Shown here: positions 31,225 to 42,388 of the stretch, piece by piece
How the letters are laid out: each line of letters opens with the position of its first letter
How positions within the stretch are numbered: the stretch's first letter is position 1
Source: Axinella damicornis
Lineage: Eukaryota > Porifera > Demospongiae > Axinellida > Axinellidae
Assembly: GCA_963931865.1 (NCBI GenBank)
Contig: OZ007513.1
Location: 310,001-374,000, forward strand
DNA length: 64,000 nucleotides
Direction of reading: 5' to 3'
Notes under the pieces: generated by a model
What the model was told of the DNA's origin: nothing
The model's input: only the letters and a program-made list of their open reading frames with translations
The model's database searches: none
Translations under genes and position numbers: made by a program

Positions 31225-31411
31225 TACTGTGATACAGCTGCAGCATGTTTGAGATGCATAAATGGGCACTTTCGTATCGGATTCCAATGACAACTTACAC
31301 TTATCTTTTGTAGTATATTTTTGGTTCAAGATCCTGTGCAATCAAGATCCTGTGCAGGCCTGCTGTGATAAAATGTTTGTTTTTTTGATAATACCACAAG
31401 CTGGTAGCAAA

Positions 31412-32827
31412 TCACTTCTTAGCTACACTCAAGTGCAGTTTGAAATGAAGAGTGTCATTCTTCAAATACTGAGTGTGCCTCTCAGCATTGAAGCCAAGCT
31501 CGCCAGCCTCAATAAGCGGTTCCGCAATTGGAAAGGGTTCGTTCCTGTCAGTCATATCAAGTTGTGTTCCAACAACTTCCAAGCGATGTCCGTTATCTCC
31601 CAGCTGGTTCACAAGCAGTAGCGCAGCTGTGCATTGGATGGGCCAGTGCAAATTATGATCGTAATGGCCAGCTTCAAGACAGAGATATCCCTCTACACTA
31701 CCATTTTGAAAGATTTGGATGGTGAATTGGAACAGGTAGTAGCCATGAGAATAAAATTTCTCACTGCAACACTCGTGATAATGGGGCTGGCCACTCAGAG
31801 TGACATTTGGTCTTCTTTTTCGTGCACTGTAGTCATTTATAACCATCTGCCGGTAGGAGAGTGGTAGAACAATACCCATATGAGTGATAATCTCTTCCTT
31901 AAACTTGGAGAGTGGCTCTAACTTCCTTTGAAGGTCAACAACTAGCTGCTGTTGCTCTGTGCTCCTCCTGTTCTGCTGATGAAGCTGATCTTTAAGCTGC
32001 TGAACCTGCTGCTCAAGTTCTCGGTTCTTCCTTTGCAGCTTGACTATTTGTTGATCTTTCTCAGTTATCTTCCGATCTTTCGTAGCGATATTCTCATCTT
32101 TTCTGTCTATCTTCTGGTGGAGGTCTCTGGTTAGATGGAGGTTGAGGAGGGACATGCTCAACAGGTGACGATGGAACTCCTCCCGCATATGCTGCGACAG
32201 GTCCTGTCGAAGGACCTTCTCCTGGCAGCAGCCAGCTTGGACAAGTTCACACTCCACCAGTTGCAACGGACACTCAGTCAAATGTTTCTCCACATCGGAG
32301 GGTGGTATGGTGCCAATCTCACAGTGATTGGGACACGGCTTCATACATTTCGAAACTTTGTGGTCATCAGCTTCATCGTGAGTACCTTTGAAGTCGCAAT
32401 GCCTACATTGCCAGGGGCGCTTTCCACAACAGCTGGAATGTTGGCCCTGGCTACCAAGCCCACCCACCCACTCACATCCACTTCCCTTGTTTGGGCAATG
32501 CACTTTCAACTCGTTCACCTTTCGCTTGTAAAATTTATCCGGAATGGTGGTAAGATTAGGTTTATTGCACATAGGGCACGGTTTCCTACCTCGCCGTAGT
32601 CTTGTAACGGCCTCCACGGAAAGATGATGGCCACAACACGTAGTTTGCTGAGGGTCTCGTAATAGCTCGAAGGTCACGGGACACAAGTAGTCTTGAGATA
32701 CTTCTTCGACAAAATCGTACTCATATTCCAACCATGGGGAGGCTCTGGCACCTGATGGCCGTTCGCGTCTGTCCAGTGGATCGCTTTCCGCACAGGAGTT
32801 CTCACTCACACGTGCACGAGACGCCAT
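31412..32827 (-). CDS. TRAF-like RING/zinc-finger/MATH protein (TRAF-D), intronless
   Basis: The frame is open from ATG 32845, but ATG 32827 (MASRARVSENSC) matches the starts of the paralogues and is preferred: 471 aa. RING-like CPVTFELLRDP, CCGHHLSVEAV, PCPMC; zinc fingers CPNKGSGCEWVGG, WQCRHCDFKG, CPNHCEIG, CPLQLVECELVQAGC; a short coiled coil (DRKITEKDQQIVKLQRKNRE) without the 25-residue units; MATH domain from about residue 330 to the end (LSYRQMVINDYSARKRRPNV, QYLKNDTLHFKLHLSV). It is the most diverged and shortest cluster member, and parent of the fragment at 21.1-21.6 kb. Confidence 0.92.
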   Translation of the reverse strand: MASRARVSENSCAESDPLDRRERPSGARASPWLEYEYDFVEEVSQDYLCPVTFELLRDPQQTTCCGHHLSVEAVTRLRRGRKPCPMCNKPNLTTIPDKFYKRKVNELKVHCPNKGSGCEWVGGLGSQGQHSSCCGKRPWQCRHCDFKGTHDEADDHKVSKCMKPCPNHCEIGTIPPSDVEKHLTECPLQLVECELVQAGCCQEKVLRQDLSQHMREEFHRHLLSMSLLNLHLTRDLHQKIDRKDENIATKDRKITEKDQQIVKLQRKNRELEQQVQQLKDQLHQQNRRSTEQQQLVVDLQRKLEPLSKFKEEIITHMGIVLPLSYRQMVINDYSARKRRPNVTLSGQPHYHECCSEKFYSHGYYLFQFTIQIFQNGSVEGYLCLEAGHYDHNLHWPIQCTAALLLVNQLGDNGHRLEVVGTQLDMTDRNEPFPIAEPLIEAGELGFNAERHTQYLKNDTLHFKLHLSVAKK

Positions 32828-32835
32828 CTTGAATC

Positions 32836-32850
32836 TAACGCGCATGCGTA
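32836..32850. promoter_or_regulatory. NRF1-like site at the start of TRAF-D
   Basis: AACGCGCATGCGTAT lies just upstream of, and overlaps, the non-preferred upstream ATG. It matches the GCATGCGC core before TRAF-B and TRAF-C. Confidence 0.4.
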
Positions 32851-33621
32851 TAAAGCCGGGGTTTTCTTGCTAGAAGCCCCCAGGATACACAATTATTGTT
32901 TACTGCCAACATTGAAATCCAAGGCAACTATATATAGCTGCTTTAGAATTAAAGACAGTGCACATGCATGCGTGTGTACTTCTCTGTGAACGTTTTTGTT
33001 GAATATTAACTTAATTCGAAGCACATGAACTCTGTCGCACAAGGTTTTCGAGGTTTTCTATGCGGTTTAGAGACCTCGGAGTGAGTAATCCAATTGGTGG
33101 AATTAGTACAACTAGCTATACTCTGTAGCTACCTCATCATGATCATCTCAACAATTGAGGCACAACTCTGCAGGCATGTGCAGCTGTCATCCGCTGAGCA
33201 CATGCATACTATGCGGGAAAACAAGTTGACTCCTCAACAGTCCTTGACTGCCAATAGCACAACTCCAGGTGTAGTGTACAGTTTGTGCTACGTCTTGGGG
33301 CGTATATGTACGTTCACATGCAGAATTCCAAAGCCAATCAACATGTTATTATTGAATGAGCTTCAGATACTGTACAGTAACTAGCTAGCTAATTCTCAGT
33401 CAACAACACTATGTATTGTCATGCACAATAATACAGGAACTTGATCATATAGCGAATTAATGCATCTATATAACATGATACTGAATCAGTTTGAGCCAAC
33501 TGCCTTACACAGCAGCTACTATACACAGATACTCACTCCAAGCGGAGGTCTGCATGGACGTCTGCTTCACGGGAACGATTTCTTGTTCACCAAACAGTTC
33601 CCACTCCCTTTCTCTGCAGCT
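32851..33621. other. Spacer between TRAF-D and the ZU5/death gene
   Basis: AT-rich; no coding or repeat feature recognised apart from short simple sequence. Confidence 0.45.
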
Positions 33622-36433
33622 TCAATACTTCTCTCGTAGTTTCCTCCCCAGCTGCTCCTCCCCCAGATACTCCACAGCCTCGATCACGGCAGCCCAGGTG
33701 GTGGGAGGGTCTACTCTTTTCACCCACATCTCCAGCACCTCCTTCATACAGTGCTGGGGGTCGTCTTGGTGCCTGATGGCGACGGCCTGCAGGGCGGCCA
33801 TGGGGAGGTGAAGGTAGATGCCTAGGGTCTCCCACTTGTCTTGCAAAGTGTGGTAGAGCACGTCCATCAGGTCTGTCTGCTCAGGCGTGCAGTCTGATAT
33901 AACGGAAAATATAATGAAATATGATTTCACGTTACCTCATTCTAAAAGTAGGAGAGAGCTAGCTATACATAGTTTGGTTCCTTGACCCTTCTGCATTTCA
34001 TTGGGCAGGGGGGAGAGAGACGGTCTCCCCCCCCCCCCCCCCCCCCCCCCCGTCCACCCCAGAACGAAACACAGAAGGGTCTGGGAACCAAACCAAGCTG
34101 GTTTGTGCCACTATGGATTATCAACTCCAGATCGGGGAATAAGAGTTCTGGCTACAATTCATTGTAAAAATGCATTAGCTCAAACTCACCATGAATGGAT
34201 CCTGAGGACTTTCTAAATGCTACACGGACAGAGGAACATGCACGGTTGTTAATCCAACCTAGTGTTGTTAGCTGTGTAGGGCACTTTACCTTGCCTGGCA
34301 GGATTGATTATGAGGTAGAGGAAGTCATGTGGAGCTCTTGCTCCGATCAGGGCAACTTTGTGCCTCAATCGACCAGGGGTTTCCCCCTCTCTTTCCCACT
34401 CCACAATCAGCTCACACTGAGGGATCCACTGGCCAGGCTCAACATGGTCTGCATCTCTCCTGGAGATCTGCAGCAGAGGACGAAGAAGAAGCAAAACACA
34501 ATGGAGGGAATAGACAAATGGAATGAGCACTGCATCGGTGACTGTTGTTAAATACTAGTAATAAATGTCCAAGCATATGTGGGTGCTCACTCCATCCATG
34601 GAGATTAGTAACTTGGGGGGCAGTATCAAAGATGGTTTTCCTTTCATGCTTCCACCCATCAGATTTCTGTGAGAGATATTACCTCCTACTCCAATTCAAT
34701 GATATCATTCAAAATAATACTAACTGGTCACAATTGGAATGTTATGTTCCAATGGAACAACATACTCCTCACCGTTGGGCGAGAGCGTGGGGTAATTCTC
34801 CAGCCTTGGACAGTTGTCCCATCCTCTGGGATATCCAGAGTAATTTCACCACTCTGGAAGGAGACGTTCAAAGTTGCTTCCTCTTTGGCAAAGTGACTGT
34901 AATGTTCCATCACAACCTGGGTGGTGAAACATGGGTGCTTTCACTAGTAAGAATTTATACAGTTGAGAGATTTAGCCATCAATGTCTCTCAAACTTATAC
35001 AGTCATGATCATAAATCTGCTAGTAGATGCAGGATGGAAGGATTGATTCACATGTAATACTAAGCAGACAGATCTGTCCCCATAAATGGTCAAAGGGTTA
35101 AAATAATAATGCTTAGGGTTTACAACTAAGCTTTTCATGGCAACAATACTCGTGACCTTTTAATCCTCGGTTCAAAAGGTCAAGTATGCAGTTGAGATGG
35201 AGAGGGCCTCAGGATGAGGCTGTTGTTGCAGCGCTATAGCACTCCAGTCACAAGATGTACTACCATCCCATAAAACAGTGTCAGCAACTTGCAACGAAAA
35301 AACTTTTGCCATGTGCTACTCAAAGCATCAACAACCATGCAACACTGTATAAGCATGGTTAGCGCTGATGCAGCTACCAAATACACTGTATTGTACACAG
35401 GGTTTTGTTGCCAACGTTCTTCTATATTACTGCGATGCATAACGTCTGTCTGCAGCTCATGCACCAGTAATCCCCATGAACACGCTTCAGTTAAAGCTAC
35501 TTTAAAGTTATGTCTACTGAGATTGCCTCAAAGGTAGTGAACATTCTCCCGTCTAGTGAAGTAACTTGGCTGCATGGAATGGTTATTGAGTTGTAAACAC
35601 GTGTTCCCCTAATATTACGGGCATACAGTCAAACCGGACTAGTTGTCACTGTTTAAGGCAGCCACCTCTCTATATTATGGTCCAGCGTATTCACAGGCAT
35701 GCTTCAGTGTAGTCCTAAGGGTCACGGCAGTCGACGCTGAAGAGGGCATGCAGCATGAACATACTCTCACGAATAGTGCAGGAGCAATTTTTAAGCTTAG
35801 TGAAGGGTTTTAGGAAAGATTCTAGCCTATAGCATACCTTTCGCTGTGTATCAAGGTCCCTGGTGACAGCAAAGTAGAACCTCCAGTCGCGTGCTCCTGT
35901 GTTGGTACGGTAGACATGCGCTCGGTAGCAACATGGAGTTGCCTTGCAACCAGCCACACCAACACCAGAGAGTTGGGTCAGCTGGATGCTTCCATACGTG
36001 CTGCAGTCTGTGAAAACCCCACCTTCCAACGCCTTGAAGATGTAAGGTAGATGACCCACTTCAGCAAAGGATTCGGCAGAGATAAAGCTCAAATCAGCAA
36101 GTGAGGATTCGTCTTCGTCTTCATCTTCAATCTCATGCCTGGAGGCACAGTGTTGGATTTCTAGTGTAACAGGCTTCAGGAATTTCTGGCCATCAGCGAC
36201 TGACATCCAAAAGATAGGACTTAATAACTTGGTATCATCAGGTAGTTTGAATGCTCCGGATAAACTGGCTCTGATGATAATTCTGTATTCTTCAGAGTTG
36301 GCTTGGAGGCTGCAGCTGTGTTCAGGAACATGAAGCTTGAGCCCGTATCCCTTCCACTCGAGTGTACCCCCATTGTCGGGGACAGTGATCTCTGTCTTCC
36401 CCATCACCTCAATCCCACAAATAGAACTGTCAA
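33622..36433 (-). CDS. ZU5 / UPA-like / death-domain protein (3' exons resolved)
   Basis: Four exons join in phase: about 36433-35838, 34916-34773, 34467-34290 and 33893-33622 (stop). The first holds a ZU5-type domain: GGTLEWKGYGLKLHVPE, LSPIFWMSVADGQKF, KPVTLEIQHCA. The middle two form a UPA-like region (EEATLNVSFQSGEITLDIP, CELIVEWEREGETPGRL). The last is a death domain (LMDVLYHTLQDKWETLGIYL, WAAVIEAVEYLGEEQLGRKL). ZU5-UPA-death is the cytoplasmic architecture of UNC5, PIDD and ankyrin proteins and suggests a cell-death or innate signalling adaptor. 5' exons are unresolved. A minus-strand frame at 37275-37101 that ends at CCAAG|GTGAGTTTC may be exon 1, and an acidic exon-like piece lies at about 36882-36830, but their phases do not join simply. 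Confidence 0.8.
33972..34094. repeat. Hairpin around a C homopolymer in a ZU5/death intron
   Basis: AGTTTGGTTCCTTGACCCTTCTG pairs with AGAAGGGTCTGGGAACCAAAC. The loop contains a run of more than 20 C. The ends are a third variant (TTTGGTTCC) of the palindrome family. Confidence 0.75.
35100..35837. other. Intron sequence of the ZU5/death gene
   Basis: No exon was recognised. 35160-35222 resembles one half of the 63.2-kb hairpin (AAGGTCAAGTATGCAG, GGATGAGGCT). Confidence 0.4.
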
Positions 36434-36654
36434 CTATTATAGCATGTGTGTGTGTGAGAATGTAGTGTGTGTGTGTGTGTGTGAGTGTGTGGTGTGTGGA
36501 AGAGTGATAAAGAAATACATATGACTTCATATAGTCCATTTTGGAATTCAGTGTTTGACTTGCACATGCATACTTTGTGCTACAATGGACAGAAAATTAT
36601 ACTATGGCCGTACCACTGGTCTTGTGAGGTACAGCATGAACAGATGACCTTCCA

Positions 36655-36671
36655 GCTCCTCCCTCTCCTCC

Positions 36672-36703
<32 letters not shown>

Positions 36704-36812
36704 CCCCTCCTCCCTCTCCTCCTCCTCCTCCTCCTCCTCCTCCTCCTCCTCCTCCTCTTACACCTCCTCCTCCTCCTCCTCCTCCTCCTCCTCCTCCTCC
36801 TCCTCCTCCTCC
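36655..36812. repeat. (CTC)n microsatellite
   Basis: Nearly pure CTC/TCC triplets. The poly-Arg, poly-Gly and poly-Leu frames across it are artefacts unless the tract lies in an exon. Confidence 0.85.
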
Positions 36813-37100
36813 TGTGACCTTCGCCTCCTCGAACATTTGGACATCTGACTCCTCCTCTTCTACCTCCCCAGTCTATTGGTAAACACAGTAAATAAATTAA
36901 TGGTGTGCTCCTGGGGCACTTAGCTATCCTGGTTATAAGAACGGTAAGGAGCATCAGCAGAAAATTGGTGATAGTGTATAATTGCACTCTTCGTAGGGGA
37001 TAAATGTGCCATGTAGTATCATGTACAACATTCTGACTACATCATCAACATCATGATCGTTGTCATGCACTGACCCAAACATATAATTGTGCTGAAACTC

Positions 37101-37275
37101 ACCTTGGTGGCAGAGGTAGGAGCACTTTTGTCTTCCCATTAGCCGCCATTGCTAACAGAAGGTGTGCGTTCATGTGAGTACGAGGTCTAGCTGTGACCAC
37201 AAGCTTGTGGATGCAATCAGAGTCCACTAAGGCACCCAAGAGGCGCGAGGGGAAGATCCGAGGCTTCGTCTTCAT
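37101..37275 (-). CDS. Candidate first exon of the ZU5/death gene
   Basis: Frame MKTKPRIFPSRLLGALVDSD..., in frame with an internal MAANGKTKVLLPLPP and ending at a strong GTGAGTTTC donor. The internal MAANG segment has a relative at 19.45-19.53 kb. I do not recognise the protein. It lies between the two death-domain genes and could start the ZU5/death gene, but the phase to the next exon is unresolved. Confidence 0.4.
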
Positions 37276-37610
37276 TGCCGCACTAGGACTGCAGCTGCCA
37301 GTTGTTTATTCTGTGTGGGTCAATTGGCCAGCCGGACAAGTTATTTTTGATCCTTCCATGTATCCATAAGGTGCGACTAAGACCTGGGTCATGATTCATC
37401 AGCTACCAGGAATGCGGTCTCCACTCGAAGAAAAAGTGAAGCATAGTATACAATTTGAATAGCCATTCCAAGAAAAACGTATGCCACATGACCTCATGCT
37501 CACGTTGTGACTGGCCTGCATGCATGTATTTGACATGGAATCCTTGGTCGTCAACACTGTAACTATACCAAGAGCGCGTTGCGCCACTAGCTGAAAACAG
37601 TCTTGTCACT

Positions 37611-40600
37611 TTACACTTTATGATGCATGTATGGGTATACCACTTCCTTATACTGTGTTCCAGTTCTTACTAGTATTGGCTCTTTGTTGAAGAACACTTC
37701 AATGCAGTTGGCGACCTCCCCCATCCCCAGGTTCCTCAAGCTCTCCATCAGATTCTTCCAGGTCGGTGGCGGGGTGGCCTGGGTGAGCCACTCCTCAAAC
37801 ACTGCTCGGCACGCCTCGGCTGGCGTGTCCTTCATGTCCCCAAGGCTGTTGCACATGGACTCGTCAAATTGGAGAATTTTTGCTAAGTTCAGGTAGTTCG
37901 GAACCAGCTGGTTGAAGATGGAGACTGGTATCGCTTTCTCCAAGTGCTTGAGGGCACGCATACTGAAGTGGCCATTGGGGAATGACGTTGCTGTATGAAG
38001 AGAACTTTTGACAATAAAGTATGGTCACGTGTATAGCTTGATTCAGAAGGAGCAAATTGGGCCAAATACACTGTCATCTCTGAAGCATTAATTGCCGAAT
38101 TTCTCACCCATAGAATGAAGCTAGGGTTATATGAATTACAAGAAATAAAATGTGAACAAGTTAATTGATCTACCAGTGATTGTTGTAACAGGGCATTTTG
38201 TTACTGGCTTACCCTGAATTCAGTGCTAACCAAAGGATGTGGTAGTTTGTGTAGTGAGCGGCTACTCATGTTTACTCAAGTATCACTTCCCACTGACCAG
38301 GACTGTGTTCACAGAATCGGCATGAGGTTTCATCAAAACAACTCACTCATTTGTAGTGCATTAGTCTGTGTAGTCTGTGTAGACGGCCCAGCCCTTGTCA
38401 AGTATTGCTGTGCTCAATAGTATTGCCAATACGTACATAGGGTAGGGTCGTATAGCTGTAGCAAGCAACACGTTCTACTATAGCCTATAAAACCACAGTT
38501 ACAATTCTGCGGACATACACAGTTGTCAAGACAGTCAATCATTGCTGCGTTTACTGTCTTGGTCTCCCCACAATCTCATATACTGCTCATATAGCACTGC
38601 ATTAGGCATGGTCAGTACATATATGGTATTACTGTGGTACATTTAATTATGTTAGCCTTGTTCCCGGGCTTCTCACCCCAACGCTTGCAGTACAAACGCA
38701 GGGTGAGAAGGTCTCGGAACAAGACTGCATTTACATGCGATCATTAAAAGATGTCTTAACTCCCACTATGACATTCTATATGCTGAGCTGTACACATGAC
38801 ATGTTTGTATGTGTGGGTACTACACACCTCTAGGTAGCTGATATCCTTGAAGCTAAGAACAATGCCTAAAAGGTCAGAGAGAGTCACTGAATAGGCTGTG
38901 GTCATTAATCAGAAGCCACCATTGAAACCTGAGTAACACAGTGTTTGCAGCTGGCCTTGGCATCAACACATTGAAACCTGAGTAACACAGTGTTTGCAGC
39001 TGGCCTTGGCATCAACACATCTCCATGGGTATGCAGTTGCTATCATTTGCAGTTTAGGCAAGCACATTGACAACTAGGATTAGACAATGGCATGTCAGTA
39101 CTTGCATACTGCGCCATCTCTACATTCACACTACCATAACATCATCCCGTATTTGGGCAAGACACTCATGTTGCAAACTGTACCAAATATGCCTCTTCAA
39201 ACTGCTATTCCAACCCATTTTGTGTAACCTTGGCATGCCTAGCTAGCTGGCATGGTAAGAAACACAAACTATACAGTAGATATTGAAACAACCCCCGGAG
39301 ATAGTTGACTCACTGCAGTGACCACTCTACTAGTATTAATTTGTATCACAAGTCAATGACTAAAATACCATACTGTTACAACAGTACACTAAATACTGGT
39401 AAACAACATTTTTATGGCCACCAAATTGCATGACACTACATAAATGTTGTTGCAAACATGGAGGCCAGAGTACTCATTGACTGGTGATACCTCACAGCTT
39501 TGTTCCAGGCAGTAAAGCGATCAAAACCTCAAGGTGTAGATGGCCTGGGAACAAGACAAGGCTACCACCTTTTGCCACGTGCGAAGAGTTAAGTTTTATT
39601 CCTAGATAGTTGCAGTATACACTCTTCCTTGCATGTATGGTATGTTGTAACACAGCATTCTGCAGTGACTCTAATCCAAATACTCGTATGATGATGACCA
39701 CACCCATTAGAAGCTATTTGTCAGGCTGCTCTCTGGGACAGAGAGGAGCTCATAATGGGTTCATACTGCCCTCACAGGGACACAGTCCCTTCCAATGGCA
39801 TAGCAAGAGTAAGATGGCTTACCTTTGACAATCCCTCTGAACGTTCGTGACACCAAACCAGAAGTATCCTCCACGGTCACCAGCAGCAGTTCTCCATTCG
39901 AGAGGGATATGGTGCAGCCAGAGGCACATGCAATGGGTGTGTTTCCAACGGGCACCCAGGACTTTCTGTGGCTGGAGTAAGCATGGACGACTGAGCTCCC
40001 CTCTCCTCCAACTGCCACTAACTCAGCTCCGAGTGAACAAGGGCTGGAATGTCCATGAGGGGCATCAGGAAGTCTGTGCCAAATGCAAGTTAATGCCTCT
40101 CCATCTTCATCCACATGTGAATCAGATATCAGAGTTTTGAGAGAAGCACGGAATACCTTTTTGTCCAGCCACCTTCCACCCGCAAGGTACCAGTGTCCTC
40201 GATGTAAGGAAGACTTCATCCAGTAGCCTGCCTGGGGCAGAACCTGATTGCTCCAAGATCCCCACTGATTCCCATCGTACACTTGTACTACGCCGAGTGC
40301 CTGATCTTCGTGTCCACCAGCCACCATGAGATGAACACCTGTACTAATTGCAGACGCTCCTCGGCATCTTGTCAGCATTGGTGGTAGTGGCTGGATCCAG
40401 GAACATTCCTCGCCCAAGACCCACACCTGGTTCGTGATGTCATGATCGGATATTTCTACTCCACCCAAGAGCACCAGCTGAGTTTGATAGGCAGCAAGAG
40501 CGTAGTGGTATGTGGGCGTAAGAAGTCCCCCCCAGGCATCGTTTTGGACATCATAAATATAGACATAGGCGTCCGCATCCATACCCATCCCACTCGTAAC

Positions 40601-41042
40601 TCCACCGCCAAGGTAGATCCTGCCATCCAGCAGCGCTGCCTGAGGGTGCACCATGCTTGTGGGCAGGCTGTTACATTCCCGCCACTCCAGAGAGGCAAGA
40701 GGGTGGAGAATATTCAGCTACAGCAAAGGACAAAACGCGAAGCCAAAAGGAGAGTCAGGACCTGGTAGGACTTGGACTCTTGGACGTGTGGAGTTAATCT
40801 GGCAGTTAGCTACTAACTGAGCAAAGTCCAACACGACCACAGGTATCCTATAGTTTACTGGCAAAGTAGAATATTCACAAAACTGTGACACCATCATTTA
40901 TGAACTAGCTAGCTATGGAGACAAAAATAGTGAAGCACACTCTAGTTACTAAGTACATTAATTTTTTTGTATGCGTTCTTGATAGCAGCAAACATCCCAA
41001 TGCATACAGCCGTGCACTCACCTCGCTCTTCAGACGATCCAT
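37611..41042 (-). CDS. Kelch-repeat / death-domain protein, three exons
   Basis: Exons 41042-41022 (MDRLKSE), 40717-39823 and 37990-37611 join in phase into 431 aa. Exon 2 encodes Kelch blades: GRIYLGGGVTSG, YVYIYDVQNDAWG, YQTQLVLLGG, VWVLGEECSWIQPLP, HLMVAGGHEDQ, AELVAVGGEGSSVVHAYSSHRKSWV. The GG pairs and spaced Tyr/Trp residues are typical of a beta-propeller. Exon 3 encodes a death-fold helical domain: LVPNYLNLAKILQFDESMCN, VFEEWLTQATPPPTWKNLME, NLGMGEVANCIEVFF. The stop at 37611 is used if a GTAAGA donor at 37670 is not. Its death domain is similar in style to that of the ZU5/death gene immediately downstream (DPPTTW against TPPPTW). The product is probably a cytoplasmic adaptor; the combination is not familiar from vertebrates. 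Confidence 0.8.
38653..38726. repeat. Hairpin in the Kelch/death intron
   Basis: TAGCCTTGTTCCCGGGCTTCTCACCC pairs with GGGTGAGAAGGTCTCGGAACAAGACT. Confidence 0.75.
38925..39025. repeat. Two-copy tandem duplication in the Kelch/death intron
   Basis: Two identical units of about 51 bp starting CATTGAAACCTGAGTAACAC. Confidence 0.85.
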
Positions 41043-41284
41043 GGAGCCTTTTAATAATGCCGCATGTCGCTTACCTTACGCACCCTATAATGGGCGTGGT
41101 ACATGGTGCATGCGCTTCCTGTTCACTTTTAAGATCTAGAGGACTGCATGCCTGGCCTAGGAACGAGACTGTACCGATCAGGTTCCAGGACATGTGATCG
41201 GTACGGAAACTCTCTGCGCCGGCGGCGAGAGGCTGTCCCGCGAGACTATATGCATCCCGAAGATCAGAGAAGCAACAAGACGAG

Positions 41285-42388
41285 ATGGAGTTGAAAGCTG
41301 ATGAGTCGTTTCCTCTCAAGATATGCGCGAATTTGACTGACAGCCAGCTCGCAGCAATCGCCCTTGTGAGAGGCGTCCTTGCAGCTGTCGGGTGTGTAAT
41401 ATTCTGTGTGATTCTTACATCACTCGTGTTGCTGTCGAAATGTTACTACCAGAGAGTGTGTGGAAGTGTTGCTAAACGCCTCGCCATTGGCCTCACGGCA
41501 TCCACAGTGCTCCTCCAGTTGCTATTTGCAGTGCAGCTGGTGCAATATTACCAAGGAGGAGTACAATTCTGCGAAGCAACTGGATTTTTTGATCAGTACG
41601 TGGTGTCCATTGAGCTACTTTTCTTCCTGGGAATAATACTGGTACTACTCTTCAAGCTAGTTACCTCTTGGAGACGTTTTGATATGTGCACATTCACATG
41701 CCACAGCAATAAACTAGAAGCTGTTTGTTTCGTTTTAATAATTGTCCTACCCCTCTTTATTGACTGGATACCGTTCACCACTGGCTCGTATGGACCCTAT
41801 GGACCCTGGTGCTGGATTCGCAGTCTTGAGAAAGACTGTTCCTCAAGCATAGCAGGGTATTGGGAGCGGATATGGCTATCAGCTGTTCCTTTCGGATGTT
41901 TAGCAATTCTGACCCTCGGAACAGTGATATTATCACTGTTCCTGTTCTGCTATACAGTGAGAAAGACGAAGATTCAGAAGTTGATTGAAGTGGGAGTTAC
42001 CGACTCCATTCTGTTTCTTGCCTTCCTGGCTCTCATGTTTGCATTGTACTGCCTGGTTACAATTTACTCATTCACAAAGAATATCGATCTTTTGACGTTC
42101 TGGGTGCTTAACGCCATGTCTACTCCTCTCACCGCTACTTGTATCCCCCTTGCTTTACTCACAGTCATCCACTTACCCTTCTCTTCAATGATTGCTCACG
42201 GATGCTACAAGCGGCATCCGGGACAAGATCGTGTGTATGGAGACATGAATCGAGCAACTGTACATTGGAGCAGTGCACCACACCAAACAAGTGACACCTG
42301 TTGGAACCCTCCCCACAGTTCTGTCGAACTTGAGGATTCAGAAACCACACCCCTTGTTGGTAGCCAGCAACCAAACTATGGAAGCTGA
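41285..42388 (+). CDS. Seven-transmembrane receptor 1 (cAMP-receptor-like family), intronless
   Basis: 367 aa from ATG 41285. Short N-terminus with an N-glycosylation site (ANLT), then seven hydrophobic helices. The helix 3 region reads FCEATGFFDQYVVS. The second extracellular loop reads DWIPFTTGSYGPYGPWCWI, giving the expected Cys-Cys pair. Both motifs resemble cAR/GPR157-type GPCRs, but this family assignment is inferred. The cytoplasmic tail carries the cluster motif in diverged form (TCWNPPHSSVELEDSETTPL) and ends in YGS. First of six tandem paralogues. Confidence 0.85.
   Translation: MELKADESFPLKICANLTDSQLAAIALVRGVLAAVGCVIFCVILTSLVLLSKCYYQRVCGSVAKRLAIGLTASTVLLQLLFAVQLVQYYQGGVQFCEATGFFDQYVVSIELLFFLGIILVLLFKLVTSWRRFDMCTFTCHSNKLEAVCFVLIIVLPLFIDWIPFTTGSYGPYGPWCWIRSLEKDCSSSIAGYWERIWLSAVPFGCLAILTLGTVILSLFLFCYTVRKTKIQKLIEVGVTDSILFLAFLALMFALYCLVTIYSFTKNIDLLTFWVLNAMSTPLTATCIPLALLTVIHLPFSSMIAHGCYKRHPGQDRVYGDMNRATVHWSSAPHQTSDTCWNPPHSSVELEDSETTPLVGSQQPNYGS

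Noticed and set aside
36485..36987. Poly-Arg, poly-Gly and poly-Leu frames
   Set aside because: Products of the (CTC)n microsatellite, with no domain and no conserved start.
41142..41249. Possible further TAGTCTCG hairpin just before receptor 1
   Set aside because: GGAACGAGACT and CCGCGAGACTAT are direct, not inverted, and only the inner GTACCGATC pair is complementary; too irregular to call.
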